Shown here: positions 45,601 to 53,486 of the stretch, one piece after another
How positions within the stretch are numbered: the stretch's first letter is position 1
How the letters are laid out: every line of letters begins with the position of its first letter
The notes under the pieces: model-generated
The model's database searches: none
What the model was told of the DNA's origin: nothing
The model's input: the letters and a program-made list of their open reading frames with translations, nothing else
Assembly (NCBI RefSeq): GCF_000308815.1
Contig: NZ_BAFX01000048.1
Coordinates: forward strand, 28,904-92,903
DNA length: 64,000 nucleotides
Source: Nocardia concava NBRC 100430
GTDB taxonomy: Bacteria > Actinomycetota > Actinomycetes > Mycobacteriales > Mycobacteriaceae
Reading direction: 5' to 3'
Position numbers and translations under genes: made by a program

Positions 45601-47549
45601 ACATCGACACCCAGTCCGAGGACTTCACGGTGGTCGGCATCGGCGATATGTCCGGCGACGTGTTCGGCAACGGCATGCTGCTCTCGCGTCACATCCGTTT
45701 GGTCGCGGCGTTCGACCACCGCCACATCTTCCTGGACCCCAATCCCGATGCGGCGGTGTCGTTCTCCGAACGCGAGCGCATGTTCGCCCTGCCCCGCTCC
45801 TCCTGGGCCGACTACGACCGGTCGCTGATCAGCGCGGGCGGCGGCGTCTACGACCGCACGGTGAAATCGATCCCGGTCAGCGACCAGGTGCGTGAGGTGC
45901 TGGGCCTGGCCGCCGACATCACGGCCCTGTCCCCGCCGGAGATGATCAAGGCCATCCTGAAGTCCCCGGTGCAGCTGCTGTGGAACGGCGGCATCGGCAC
46001 CTACATCAAGGCCTCCAGCGAGACCAACGCCGACGTCGGCGACAAGTCCAACGACGTGGTCCGGGTGAACGCCAACGAGTTGCGGGTCAAGGTGATCGGC
46101 GAGGGCGGCAACCTCGGCGTCACCGCCCACGGCCGCATCGAGTTCTGCCGTCACGGCGGCAAGATGAACACCGACGCCCTCGACAATTCCGCGGGCGTGG
46201 ACTGCTCCGACCACGAGGTCAATATCAAGGTCCTGCTCGACGGCGTGGTCTCGAGCGGTGAGCTGCCCGAGGCCGACCGCAACCCGCTGCTTGCCTCGAT
46301 GACCGACGAGGTCTCCGCACTGGTGTTGCAGGACAACGTCTCCCAGAACATCCTCATGGGCATGTCCCGGGCCGAGGCCCCGCGCATGCTGAACGTGCAC
46401 CAGCGCGTCATCGAGGATCTCGAGGAGCGCCGCGGCCTGGACCGCGAGCTCGAGGCGCTGCCCAGTGACGCGGAAATGAAGCTGCGGGTGGAGCAGGGCA
46501 CCGGCCTGACCTCGCCCGAGCTGTCGAATCTCATGGCGCACGTGAAGCTTTCGCTCAAGACCGAGCTGCTCGCCAGCGACCTGCCCGACAGCGTCTACTT
46601 CTCGGCGCGGCTGCCGCGCTACTTCCCGACCCCGCTGCGCACCCGCTTCGCCACCGCCATCAAGCGCCACCGCCTGCGCCGCGAGATCACCACCACCATG
46701 CTGGTGAACGAGGTGGTGGACCTGGGCGGCATCACCTACGCCTTCCGCCTCGGCGAGGAGATCGGGGCCTCGGCCTCGGATTCGGTGCGCGCCTTCACCG
46801 CCGCCACCCAGATCTTCGATCTGCACGCGGTATGGAACCGCATCCGCGCCGCCGATGTCTCCACGAGCATGAAGGACGCGCTGGAGCTCGAGACCAAGCG
46901 CACCCTCGACCGCGCCTCGCGCTGGCTGCTCAACAACCGTCCGCAGCCGGTCGCGGTGGGCGCGGAGATTCACCGCTACGCCCAAGGTGTGCGCACCCTT
47001 TCGCCGAAGGTGCCGGGCTGGCTGCGCGGCCATCACATCGACACCCTCAACGACCAGTGCCAGGCCATCATGGATCAGGGCGCGCCCTCGGAGCTGGCCA
47101 CCGAGGTGTTCGGCCTGCTCAACCAGTTCCCGCTGCTGGACGTCCTGGACATCGCCGACATCACCGATCGCAGCGGTGAGGAGGTGGGCGCGCTGTACTA
47201 CGCGCTCAACGACCACCTCAAGATCGATTGGCTGCTGCAGGCGGTCAGCCACCTGGAACGCGGCGATCGTTGGCACGCGCTGGCCCGTCTCGCGCTGCGC
47301 GACGACATGTACGGTTCGCTGCGCTCGCTGACCCTCGATGTGCTCTCCGCCGGTGACCCGGAGGAGACGGCCGAGGAGAAAATTGCATACTGGGAGTCGA
47401 AAAACCAGTCCCGGCTGGGCCGCGCACGCAGCGCCCTGTCGGAACTGTTCGAGTCCGGAACCCACGACCTGGCCACGCTGTCGGTTGCGGCGCGGCAGGT
47501 GCGCAGCATGGTGAGCGGGGTGGGAGCGCAATCGGAGGTACCGCGTTGA
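42648..47549 (+). CDS. gdh: NAD-specific glutamate dehydrogenase, large type
   Basis: A 1633-residue enzyme of the 180-kDa class (L_180 type), converting glutamate to 2-oxoglutarate and ammonia with NAD+. It has an N-terminal ACT-like regulatory region, a conserved catalytic part ([46 protein letters not shown]) near residues 820-870, and a dinucleotide-binding region with [17 protein letters not shown]. ATG 42648 follows GAGGAG; the gene overlaps the downstream thioesterase start by 4 bp. Actinobacterial orthologues are controlled by the GarA/OdhI forkhead protein (family knowledge). Confidence 0.95.
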   Translation: [1633 protein letters not shown]

Positions 47550-48040
47550 CGAGTGTCGGTTCGCTGAACGGCCATGCCAAGACGGCGACGCCCCAGCCGG
47601 GAGATCTCCCGGCTCCGGGCGAGCCCAAGCGTTTCCACACCAAGGTGGAGGTGCGCTGGTCGGATATGGACGCCTTCCAGCACATCAACCATGCCCGCAT
47701 GGTGACGCTGCTGGAGGAGGCCCGCATCCCGTGGCTGTTCGGCGACGAGCGGCCGACGGTCAAGCTGCGGACCGGCTGTGTGCTCGCCGACCTGCGCGTG
47801 CAGTACAAGGGGCAGCTGCGGCACGAGGACACGCCCCTGGACGTGTCCATGTGGATCGAGCGGTTGCGCGCGGTGGACTTCACCGTGGGCTACGAGGTGC
47901 GCGCCGCGGGCGCGGCCCCGGACTCCCCGCCCGCGGTGATCGCCTCCACCCAGCTGGCCGCCTTCGACATCGACACCCAGCGCCTACGCCGCCTCACCAC
48001 CGCGGAACGGGACTACCTGTCGCTGTGGCTGGCGGACTGA
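47546..48040 (+). CDS. Hotdog-fold acyl-CoA thioesterase
   Basis: A 164-residue 4HBT-type thioesterase: EVRWSDMDAFQHINHARMVTLLEEAR with the Asp/His catalytic segment, followed by TGCVLADLRVQYKGQLRHEDTPLDV. The TTG start overlaps the gdh stop (TTGA), so it is translationally coupled. The homologous gene follows gdh in M. tuberculosis (Rv2475c). The physiological acyl-CoA is unknown. Confidence 0.85.
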   Translation: MTSVGSLNGHAKTATPQPGDLPAPGEPKRFHTKVEVRWSDMDAFQHINHARMVTLLEEARIPWLFGDERPTVKLRTGCVLADLRVQYKGQLRHEDTPLDVSMWIERLRAVDFTVGYEVRAAGAAPDSPPAVIASTQLAAFDIDTQRLRRLTTAERDYLSLWLAD

Positions 48041-48053
48041 CCGAGAACGACCG

Positions 48054-48728
48054 TTGTCGGGACAGCTGACCCTGCACGTTCCGGATCCCGCGGAACGCGA
48101 GAACCTGGCCACCTTCATATCGCACGCGCTGCGCCTCGACCCGGCGGCGGTCATCCGGCTGCGCCGGCGCGGGGACCGCTACGTCTCCGCCTGGGCCGGA
48201 ACCGGTTTCGAGGCGCTGGCGGTGCGCACGGTGGTGGCCGAACTCGGGATGGACGACGTGTCGGTCGGCGGGGACGCCATCCTCGCCGGCCTGCACGGGC
48301 CGGACGCGGCCAAGGCGTTCGGCCTCGGCTTCGCCATGGATTCGGCCTGGCGTGCGGCGCTGCCGCCGGAGGCCGGGTTCGTCCACATCGACGATGTGCC
48401 CGCGCGCATGCTCGTCGAATTGGCCGAGCGCGGAGCCGAATTGGCGGAGGAGCACGGCAGCCGCCACGGTCCGCCCGCCGCCCTGCTGGATCAGACGGTG
48501 CTCACCGTGTCCGGCGGCGGTGAGCAGGTCGAGGTGCCCATGCGGGTCGTGTTCGCGCTCGCCGCCATGGATTTCATCCCGCACGGCGGCGAGAAGACCG
48601 ACTCGCGGCGCATCTCGGTCGACGAGATCGTGCGGGTGCGCGCGGCCCGCACCTGGCTGCGCCTGGACGCCCGCTACGGCTCCGTCGCCCGCCGCCGCGG
48701 CCCCGCCCTGCCGCTGCTCGCGCACTGA
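48054..48728 (+). CDS. Conserved actinobacterial protein of unknown function
   Basis: A 224-residue soluble protein starting at TTG 48054, 13 bp after the thioesterase gene; it corresponds by position to M. tuberculosis Rv2474c. Sequence shows LTLHVPDPAERENLATFISHALRLDPAAVIRLRRRGDRYVSAWAGTGFEALAVR and no membrane segment or signal. I cannot name a domain. Third gene of the gdh operon. Confidence 0.75.
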   Translation: MSGQLTLHVPDPAERENLATFISHALRLDPAAVIRLRRRGDRYVSAWAGTGFEALAVRTVVAELGMDDVSVGGDAILAGLHGPDAAKAFGLGFAMDSAWRAALPPEAGFVHIDDVPARMLVELAERGAELAEEHGSRHGPPAALLDQTVLTVSGGGEQVEVPMRVVFALAAMDFIPHGGEKTDSRRISVDEIVRVRAARTWLRLDARYGSVARRRGPALPLLAH

Positions 48729-48737
48729 TTCACGCCC

Positions 48738-48797
48738 GCCGGTTCGCGCCGGGAGCACTCCGCCGGTTCGACCCCGGAGCACTCGGCGCGAACCGGC
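48738..48797. promoter_or_regulatory. Competing inverted repeats between two genes
   Basis: GCCGGTTCGCGCCG (48738-48751) pairs perfectly with CGGCGCGAACCGGC (48784-48797). A second copy of the left arm core (GCCGGTTCG at 48762-48770) can pair with the same right arm, so two mutually exclusive hairpins are possible. It starts 9 bp after the stop of the 48054 gene. Could be a terminator or an attenuator for the small peptide gene at 48898. Confidence 0.5.
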
Positions 48798-48897
48798 CCC
48801 CAACGCACGGGGCACCGAATATGCTGGCTGGGAAAGCTTTTCGGACCCGGATACGTTCGACCCAGGTCGAATGCAGCCATCGGGGAGGGCGATCACC

Positions 48898-48984
48898 ATG
48901 ACGATTCTGCGCAGCATTCTCGCGGGTGTGGCACTGGGCATCGCGCTCCTGGCTCCGGCCTTCGCGCCCGTGACGGGCGGCTGA
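48898..48984 (+). CDS. 28-residue hydrophobic peptide
   Basis: ATG 48898 is preceded by GGGGAGGG at a proper distance. The product (TILRSILAGVALGIALLAPAFAPV) is essentially one membrane or signal-like helix. It ends 25 bp before the dienelactone hydrolase gene. It could be a small membrane protein, a leader peptide, or chance; the good ribosome-binding site is the main support. Confidence 0.45.
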   Translation: MTILRSILAGVALGIALLAPAFAPVTGG

Positions 48985-49009
48985 ACCGCGTGCTCTACCT
49001 TGGGTAGGC

Positions 49010-49735
49010 ATGAGCGATGTCGCGATCGTGACCGAGTGGGTCGACCTGAAGGTCGGCGAATCCGTAATGAGCGCCTATGTGGCGCGTCCCGCGGAACCGG
49101 GCGATTATCCCGGAGTCGTTGTGGGCCACGAGATCTACGGCCTGCACGCCACGGCCCGGGCGGCCGCCGACCGCCTCGCCGCACTCGGCGCCATCGTCGT
49201 CATGCCGGACCTCTTCCACCGCCCCGCCCCGCGCGCCGAACTGGAACTGCACGTCGATCGTGACCGGGGCCTGGAACTCCTGCGCACCCTGACCCGCCCC
49301 GAGGTGATCGACGACGTCGCCGCCTGCCTCGACGAACTGCGCCGCCGAAACGCGGTCTCCCTCAACATGGTCGGCTTCAGCGCGGGCGGCCACGTCGCCT
49401 ACTACGCCGCGACCCAGCTCCCGCTGGCCGCCACCGCCGCCTTCTACCCGGGCTGGCTGACCAACACCGACATCCCGCTGTCCACACCCGAACCCACCGT
49501 CGAGGCCACCCCCGCCATCACCGGCCGCATCCTGCTGTTCTTCGGCGGCGACGACCCGCTGATCGACGCCGAGGCCCGCGAAGAACTCGAAGAAACCTTG
49601 AGCACCAACGGCATCCAGCACGACATCGTCGTCTACGACCCCGCCCCGCACGGCTTCCTCTTCCCCGGCCGCGACTCCTACCGTCCCGAATTCGCCGAGG
49701 ATGCGTGGGCCCGCCTGGCAGACCTCCTCCTCTAA
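49010..49735 (+). CDS. Dienelactone hydrolase family protein
   Basis: A 241-residue alpha/beta hydrolase of the DLH family: conserved VGHEIYGLHATARAAADRLA near residue 40, nucleophile elbow VGFSAGGHVAYYAA with Ser instead of the Cys of true dienelactone hydrolase, then FFGGDDPLID (acid) and DPAPHGFLFPGRDSY (His). Probable esterase of unknown substrate. A large palindrome begins 3 bp after its stop and probably terminates it. Confidence 0.85.
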   Translation: MSDVAIVTEWVDLKVGESVMSAYVARPAEPGDYPGVVVGHEIYGLHATARAAADRLAALGAIVVMPDLFHRPAPRAELELHVDRDRGLELLRTLTRPEVIDDVAACLDELRRRNAVSLNMVGFSAGGHVAYYAATQLPLAATAAFYPGWLTNTDIPLSTPEPTVEATPAITGRILLFFGGDDPLIDAEAREELEETLSTNGIQHDIVVYDPAPHGFLFPGRDSYRPEFAEDAWARLADLLL

Positions 49736-49738
49736 CGT

Positions 49739-49801
49739 CGCCGAGTGGCACACCAGTGAGGGGATTTGCCCAATTCGGCCGCACTGGTGTGCCACTCGGC
49801 G
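49739..49801. repeat. 63-bp palindromic repeat, copy 1
   Basis: Perfect 20-bp arms, 49739-49758 (starts CGCCGAGTGGCAC) and 49782-49801, around a 23-bp loop beginning AGGGGATTTG. The same arms and loop recur at 63942-64000. It stands 3 bp after a stop codon and 12 bp before the end of the convergent azlD gene, so it may also act as a two-way terminator. Confidence 0.85.
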
Positions 49802-49813
49802 AAGGGGGAGTGG

Positions 49814-50131
49814 TTAGTGGATGCCGAATGCGCGGAGTCCGGCGGTGACAACGGCAGCGGAGAGGATCACCACCAGCAGCGGTGCCCGCTTCCACGCCAG
49901 CCCCGCTGCTACCAGCACTCCAGCGGGCAGTGCCCAGCCGAATTGGCTACCGCCCGACGGCATCAGCGTGGTGACCGCCAGTGCGGTGAGCAGTACCACC
50001 GACGCGATCTCCAACAGCCGAACGGTGCGCGGCGAGATCTTCACCCGGCTCCGCAGCAGCGGCCCCGCGAAGCGGAACGCGAAGGTGCCGATGGCCAATG
50101 CCATCGCACCCATCAGCAGGGCCTTGGTCAC
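49814..50131 (-). CDS. azlD: AzlD-family branched-chain amino acid exporter subunit
   Basis: A 105-residue membrane protein with three or four helices (ALLMGAMALAIGTFAFRFAGPLL, LEIASVVLLTALAVTTLM, PAGVLVAAGLAWKRAPLLVVILSAAVVTAGLR) matching the small AzlD/YgaH subunit. It overlaps the azlC gene (50128-50131). Together AzlC and AzlD export branched-chain amino acids or analogues. Confidence 0.8.
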   Translation of the reverse strand: MTKALLMGAMALAIGTFAFRFAGPLLRSRVKISPRTVRLLEIASVVLLTALAVTTLMPSGGSQFGWALPAGVLVAAGLAWKRAPLLVVILSAAVVTAGLRAFGIH

Positions 50132-50862
50132 GACGATGCGCTCATCGCGGCGGTAGCGGTCGAAACAGCCGGATCACTTTCCGGCGCGGACTCCTTACCG
50201 GCGCGGCGTACAACCAGCAGCACCGCCGTCAATGCGAGCAGCACCGGCAGGCCCGCGCCGAGGAACGGCGTGGTCGCCGCCGCCACCGCCGCGCCCGCGA
50301 GGGCGGCTGTGCGGGTGAGGGGTTCGCGGAGGGCGGGCAGGACGAGCGAGAACAGGACGGCCGGGAAGACGGCGTCGAGGCCGAAGGCGTTGGGGTCCGG
50401 GACCACTGCGCCGAGGACGGCTCCGATGGCCGCGCCGAGTGGCCAGGCCGCGAGGACCGCGAGGCCGCACAGCCAGTAGGCGGCGCGACGGCGGTCGCGG
50501 TCGGGCTGGGCCATGGCCATGGCGACGGATTCGTCGTTCATGACGTGGGTGCCGAGCAGTCGACGCCAGCCGGTGCCGACCACGTCGGGGACGGACAGGC
50601 CGTAGGGCAGGTGGCGGGCGTTGACCAGGAGTCCGGCCAGCACGGCCGCGACCAGGCCGCCGCCCGCGGTGAGGATGCCGATGAAGACGAACTCCGAGCC
50701 GCCCGCGACCACGGCGATGCTCATGAGCACCGGCAACCAGCCGGGCAGTCCCGAGGTCACCGCGGTAGCGCCGTAGGATATGCCGATCATGGCGACTGCC
50801 AGGCAGATCGCCGCGATACCTGTGAGCACACCCCGATCGAGTGTTCGCCATGCCGAACGCAT
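50128..50862 (-). CDS. azlC: AzlC-family transporter subunit
   Basis: A 244-residue protein with the AzlC pattern: GISYGATAVTSGLPGWLPVLMSIAVVAGGSEFVFIGIL, LLVNARHLPYGLS, LLGTHVMNDESVAMAM. About seven membrane helices. ATG 50862 is used; an in-frame GTG at 50880 would add six residues overlapping the divergent promoter. Divergent from an XRE/cupin regulator, which is the usual companion of azlCD, so regulation by that protein is likely. Confidence 0.85.
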   Translation of the reverse strand: MRSAWRTLDRGVLTGIAAICLAVAMIGISYGATAVTSGLPGWLPVLMSIAVVAGGSEFVFIGILTAGGGLVAAVLAGLLVNARHLPYGLSVPDVVGTGWRRLLGTHVMNDESVAMAMAQPDRDRRRAAYWLCGLAVLAAWPLGAAIGAVLGAVVPDPNAFGLDAVFPAVLFSLVLPALREPLTRTAALAGAAVAAATTPFLGAGLPVLLALTAVLLVVRRAGKESAPESDPAVSTATAAMSASS

Positions 50863-50878
50863 GTTTTCTATAATGAAC
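50863..50878. promoter_or_regulatory. AT-rich -10/operator between azlC and its XRE regulator
   Basis: A perfect TATAAT (50869-50874) reads towards the XRE gene. It is centred in an imperfect dyad GTT-N3-TATA-N3-AAC (50863-50878) immediately upstream of the azlC start. One bound dimer here could control both directions. Confidence 0.45.
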
Positions 50879-50936
50879 ACAGGAGACCGGGTTAGTCAAA
50901 GGGGCACCCCCATGTCCCGGTACTGTGAACCTCATC

Positions 50937-51566
50937 ATGACCCAGCCAGACAGCTCTCTTCCTGCTCCGCTGCAGGAGGTGCCGCAGCCTGAGATTCCGC
51001 TGCCGCCGGCGGAGGCGCCCGAGTCGCCGCAAGAGGCGATCGCCGCCGCCCTGCGCCGCGAGCGGGCCCGCTCCGGACTCTCGCTGACCGAGGTCGCGCG
51101 GCGCGCCGGAATCGCCAAATCGACGCTGTCCCAACTGGAATCGGGCTCGGGCAATCCGAGCATCGAAACCCTGTGGGCGCTCTGCATCGCCCTGGACATC
51201 CAGTTCTCCCGACTGCTGGATCCGCCGAGCCCGCAGGTTCAGGTCATTCGCGCCGGGCAGGCGCCCGCGCTCGCCTCCGGGCAGTCCGAGTACCGCATCG
51301 CCCTGCTGGCCGCCTCGCCGCCCGCGGTCCGGCGCGACATCTACCGACTCACCGCCGAGCCCGGCCACCCCCGTGAGTCCGATCCGCACAGTCGCGGCGT
51401 CGTTGAACACGTCGTGCTGTGCGCGGGCCGCGCGCGGGTCGGCCCTGCCGAGGCTCCCGTCGAACTCGAACCCGGCGACTACATCTGCTACCCGGGCGAT
51501 ATGCCCCACGTCTTCGCGGCGTTGGAGCCCGGCACCTGGGGCATGCTCATCAGCGAATACAGCTGA
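50937..51566 (+). CDS. XRE-family regulator with cupin domain
   Basis: A 209-residue protein: Pro/Glu-rich N-terminus, HTH at about residues 42-90 (RSGLSLTEVARRAGIAKSTLSQLESGSGNPSIETLWAL) and C-terminal cupin sensing domain (EHVVLCAGRARVGPAEAPVELEPGDYICYPGDMPHVFAALEP). ATG 50937 is preferred to GTG 50925. Such proteins usually control a divergent azlCD pair; its ligand is probably an amino acid or analogue. Confidence 0.85.
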   Translation: MTQPDSSLPAPLQEVPQPEIPLPPAEAPESPQEAIAAALRRERARSGLSLTEVARRAGIAKSTLSQLESGSGNPSIETLWALCIALDIQFSRLLDPPSPQVQVIRAGQAPALASGQSEYRIALLAASPPAVRRDIYRLTAEPGHPRESDPHSRGVVEHVVLCAGRARVGPAEAPVELEPGDYICYPGDMPHVFAALEPGTWGMLISEYS

Positions 51567-51609
51567 CCCGCCAATAGTTCAGGGGTGCAGTGGTTTTCAC
51601 TGCACCGAC

Positions 51610-51972
51610 TCACTGCTGGATGACCCACCAGGCGGACGCCAGATGCACCGCCGCCAGCCCCACGCAGGTGGCCGCCATCGGCCAATTGCGCCGTCCCGCA
51701 CCGATAATCGCGTCCCCGATCTGCGCCAGCCCGGCCACCACCAGGATCGGCGCGAGCCCGCTGCGCGTGCCGACCGCCAGCGTGATGAGCATGACCACGC
51801 TCAGCGGCACCGCCCGCGCACCGTAGCCGTAAGCGAAAAACCGTGTGCCCGCGTCGATCTGGCCACCACCCGGCACGGCCAGCCCCGGCCTCGCCATGCC
51901 CACGACGCTCGAGATTCCAGAGATCAGCGCGACCGCCGCATTGGCGAGCGCGATTCCCGTGCACGCGTCCAT
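51610..51972 (-). CDS. Four-helix membrane protein (DUF4267-like)
   Basis: A 120-residue protein with four hydrophobic helices and the sequence FFAYGYGARAVPLSVVMLITLA followed by GLAQIGDAIIGAGRRNW, resembling DUF4267. Function unknown. Divergent from a MarR-family gene with a long dyad between, so it is probably the regulated target. Confidence 0.65.
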   Translation of the reverse strand: MDACTGIALANAAVALISGISSVVGMARPGLAVPGGGQIDAGTRFFAYGYGARAVPLSVVMLITLAVGTRSGLAPILVVAGLAQIGDAIIGAGRRNWPMAATCVGLAAVHLASAWWVIQQ

Positions 51973-51983
51973 GATCCTTCTCT

Positions 51984-52016
51984 CCTCAAATCATTCAGAG
52001 TCTGAACGGTTTGAGG
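51984..52016. promoter_or_regulatory. 33-bp dyad, probable MarR operator
   Basis: CCTCAAA (51984-51990) pairs with TTTGAGG (52010-52016), and inside it TTCAG (51994-51998) pairs with CTGAA (52002-52006); only 3-bp spacers break the symmetry. It lies between the divergent membrane-protein and MarR genes. Confidence 0.65.
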
Positions 52017-52033
52017 AAAGTATCATCTGACCC

Positions 52034-52489
52034 GTGAACGAAGTCAAGAAGCCGACCGAGCTCCCGAAAACCGTCGCGTTTCGACTCGGGACGGTCGGTT
52101 CGGTGGTGGCGGATCGCTTCGCCGCGCGCATCGCGGGCCTAGACCTGAAGCCGAAGCACGCGGGCCTGATGACCGCGCTGAGCCACGGCGAGGCCGCCTC
52201 ACAGCAGGAATTGGCGAAACGGCTGGGCGTCGCGCCCAGCCTGGTGGTGTCGCTGGCCGATCATCTGGAACGGCTCGGGGCGATCGAGCGGGTGCGTGAT
52301 CCCGAGGATCGGCGCAGGCAGGTGCTCACGCTCACCGAGCCCGGATATGAACTACTGGCCGCCTGTGAGCAGGCCGCCAAGGAACTCGACAAGGAACTCA
52401 CCGCGGGCCTGACGGCCAAGGAGCGCACGGCTTTCCTCCGCGCGCTCGGCGTGCTGGCGGCCGAAGCCGGTCTGCCTACGGGTGAGTGA
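52034..52489 (+). CDS. MarR-family transcriptional regulator
   Basis: A 151-residue winged-helix regulator: LKPKHAGLMTALSHGEAASQQELAKRLGVAPSLVVSLADHLERLGAIERVRDPEDRRRQVLTLTEPG covers the HTH and wing, flanked by dimerisation helices. GTG start at 52034, 17 bp after the dyad. It probably represses itself and the divergent membrane protein; inducer unknown. Confidence 0.88.
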   Translation: MNEVKKPTELPKTVAFRLGTVGSVVADRFAARIAGLDLKPKHAGLMTALSHGEAASQQELAKRLGVAPSLVVSLADHLERLGAIERVRDPEDRRRQVLTLTEPGYELLAACEQAAKELDKELTAGLTAKERTAFLRALGVLAAEAGLPTGE

Positions 52490-52530
52490 CCAGTGCCTAC
52501 GGGGAGTCGAGGTTTACGAGTGAACGACGA

Positions 52531-53262
52531 TCAAGCCGCGCCCTCACCGAGGTACTGCAGCCACGTCGGGTCCAGCTCGGAGCTGGCCGACAGCAAACGC
52601 CAGTGCGGACCCTTGGGGGCGACCATCGGATGGTGCAGCACCCAGCCCAGTTCGCTCAGCAGTTTGTCGGCCTTGCGGTGATTGCACGGCGCGCACGAGG
52701 CGACACAGTTCTCCCACGAGTGCGCGCCGCCGCGGCTGCGCGGAATCACGTGGTCGATGGTCTCGGCCTTGCCGCCGCAGTAGGCGCAGCGATAGCGGTC
52801 GCGGTGCATGAGGGCGGCGCGGGTCATGGGTACCCGTGCCCGGTAAGGGACGCGCACATAGGTGCGTAGTCGGATCACCGAGGGGAGCGCCACCGAGGTC
52901 CCGGCGGAATGCACGACCGGACCCTCCGGATTCTCGTGCACGGCATCGGCCTTGTCACAGATCAGCAGCACGATGGCGCGACGCGCGGACAGGGCGGTGA
53001 GCGGCTCGTACGTGGCGTTCAGAAGCAGCACGCGGCGTTTGGCCCAGGCGGGAACGGGTGCTGCGGTGGGCGGATGATGCGAATGTTCGCGATGGTCGCC
53101 CGGATGGGCCGGCTCGGGATGCGCGGCCGGGTGATGCTCGGAATGAGAATGTTCGGACAATAAATGCAGCGGAGTAGCCCCCGACCCACGATTGTGGACG
53201 TCGGCGGGCTGGAGTTGTCGATGCGTGCGCGCCTCGTGACGGGCGCCGTGCCGCTGCTTCAT
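52531..53262 (-). CDS. HNH endonuclease domain protein
   Basis: A 243-residue protein. Residues about 80-243 match the widespread actinobacterial HNH protein that M. tuberculosis encodes as Rv2469c: VLLLNATYEPLTALSARRAIVLLICDKADAV, then YRCAYCGGKAETIDHVIPRSRGGAHSWENCVASCAPCNHRKADK with two CxxC zinc pairs and the DH catalytic pair. The N-terminal ~75 residues are an added His-rich tail (HSHSEHHPAAHPEPAH). ATG 53262 is the most likely start; a later one is possible because the tail is not conserved. Divergent from glbO. Confidence 0.85.
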   Translation of the reverse strand: MKQRHGARHEARTHRQLQPADVHNRGSGATPLHLLSEHSHSEHHPAAHPEPAHPGDHREHSHHPPTAAPVPAWAKRRVLLLNATYEPLTALSARRAIVLLICDKADAVHENPEGPVVHSAGTSVALPSVIRLRTYVRVPYRARVPMTRAALMHRDRYRCAYCGGKAETIDHVIPRSRGGAHSWENCVASCAPCNHRKADKLLSELGWVLHHPMVAPKGPHWRLLSASSELDPTWLQYLGEGAA

Positions 53263-53486
53263 GGGCCATACCCCGGTTTCGTATTCGTCCGATTGTGTGG
53301 TATCTCGGCAGACTGTCACCCAGTTGACCATGGTTTCGCGCACAATGCCATCTCTTTCACCACATTGCGGGGCACATTCGGATGAACAGGATGTGACGGT
53401 TGTGCACGGCCGCCCGGTCGCGCGCCGATGGGCCGGTGGCGACCCCGAAACGGGCCGTGAATCGGCGGCACGGGCACAATGGGGAC

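Noticed and set aside
44304..47531. A 1075-codon open frame on the minus strand opposite the glutamate dehydrogenase gene
   Set aside because: It mirrors the codon periodicity of the real gene, is His/Gly/Ala/Val-rich without any recognisable motif, and lacks a ribosome-binding site. Such antisense frames are routine in high-GC DNA.
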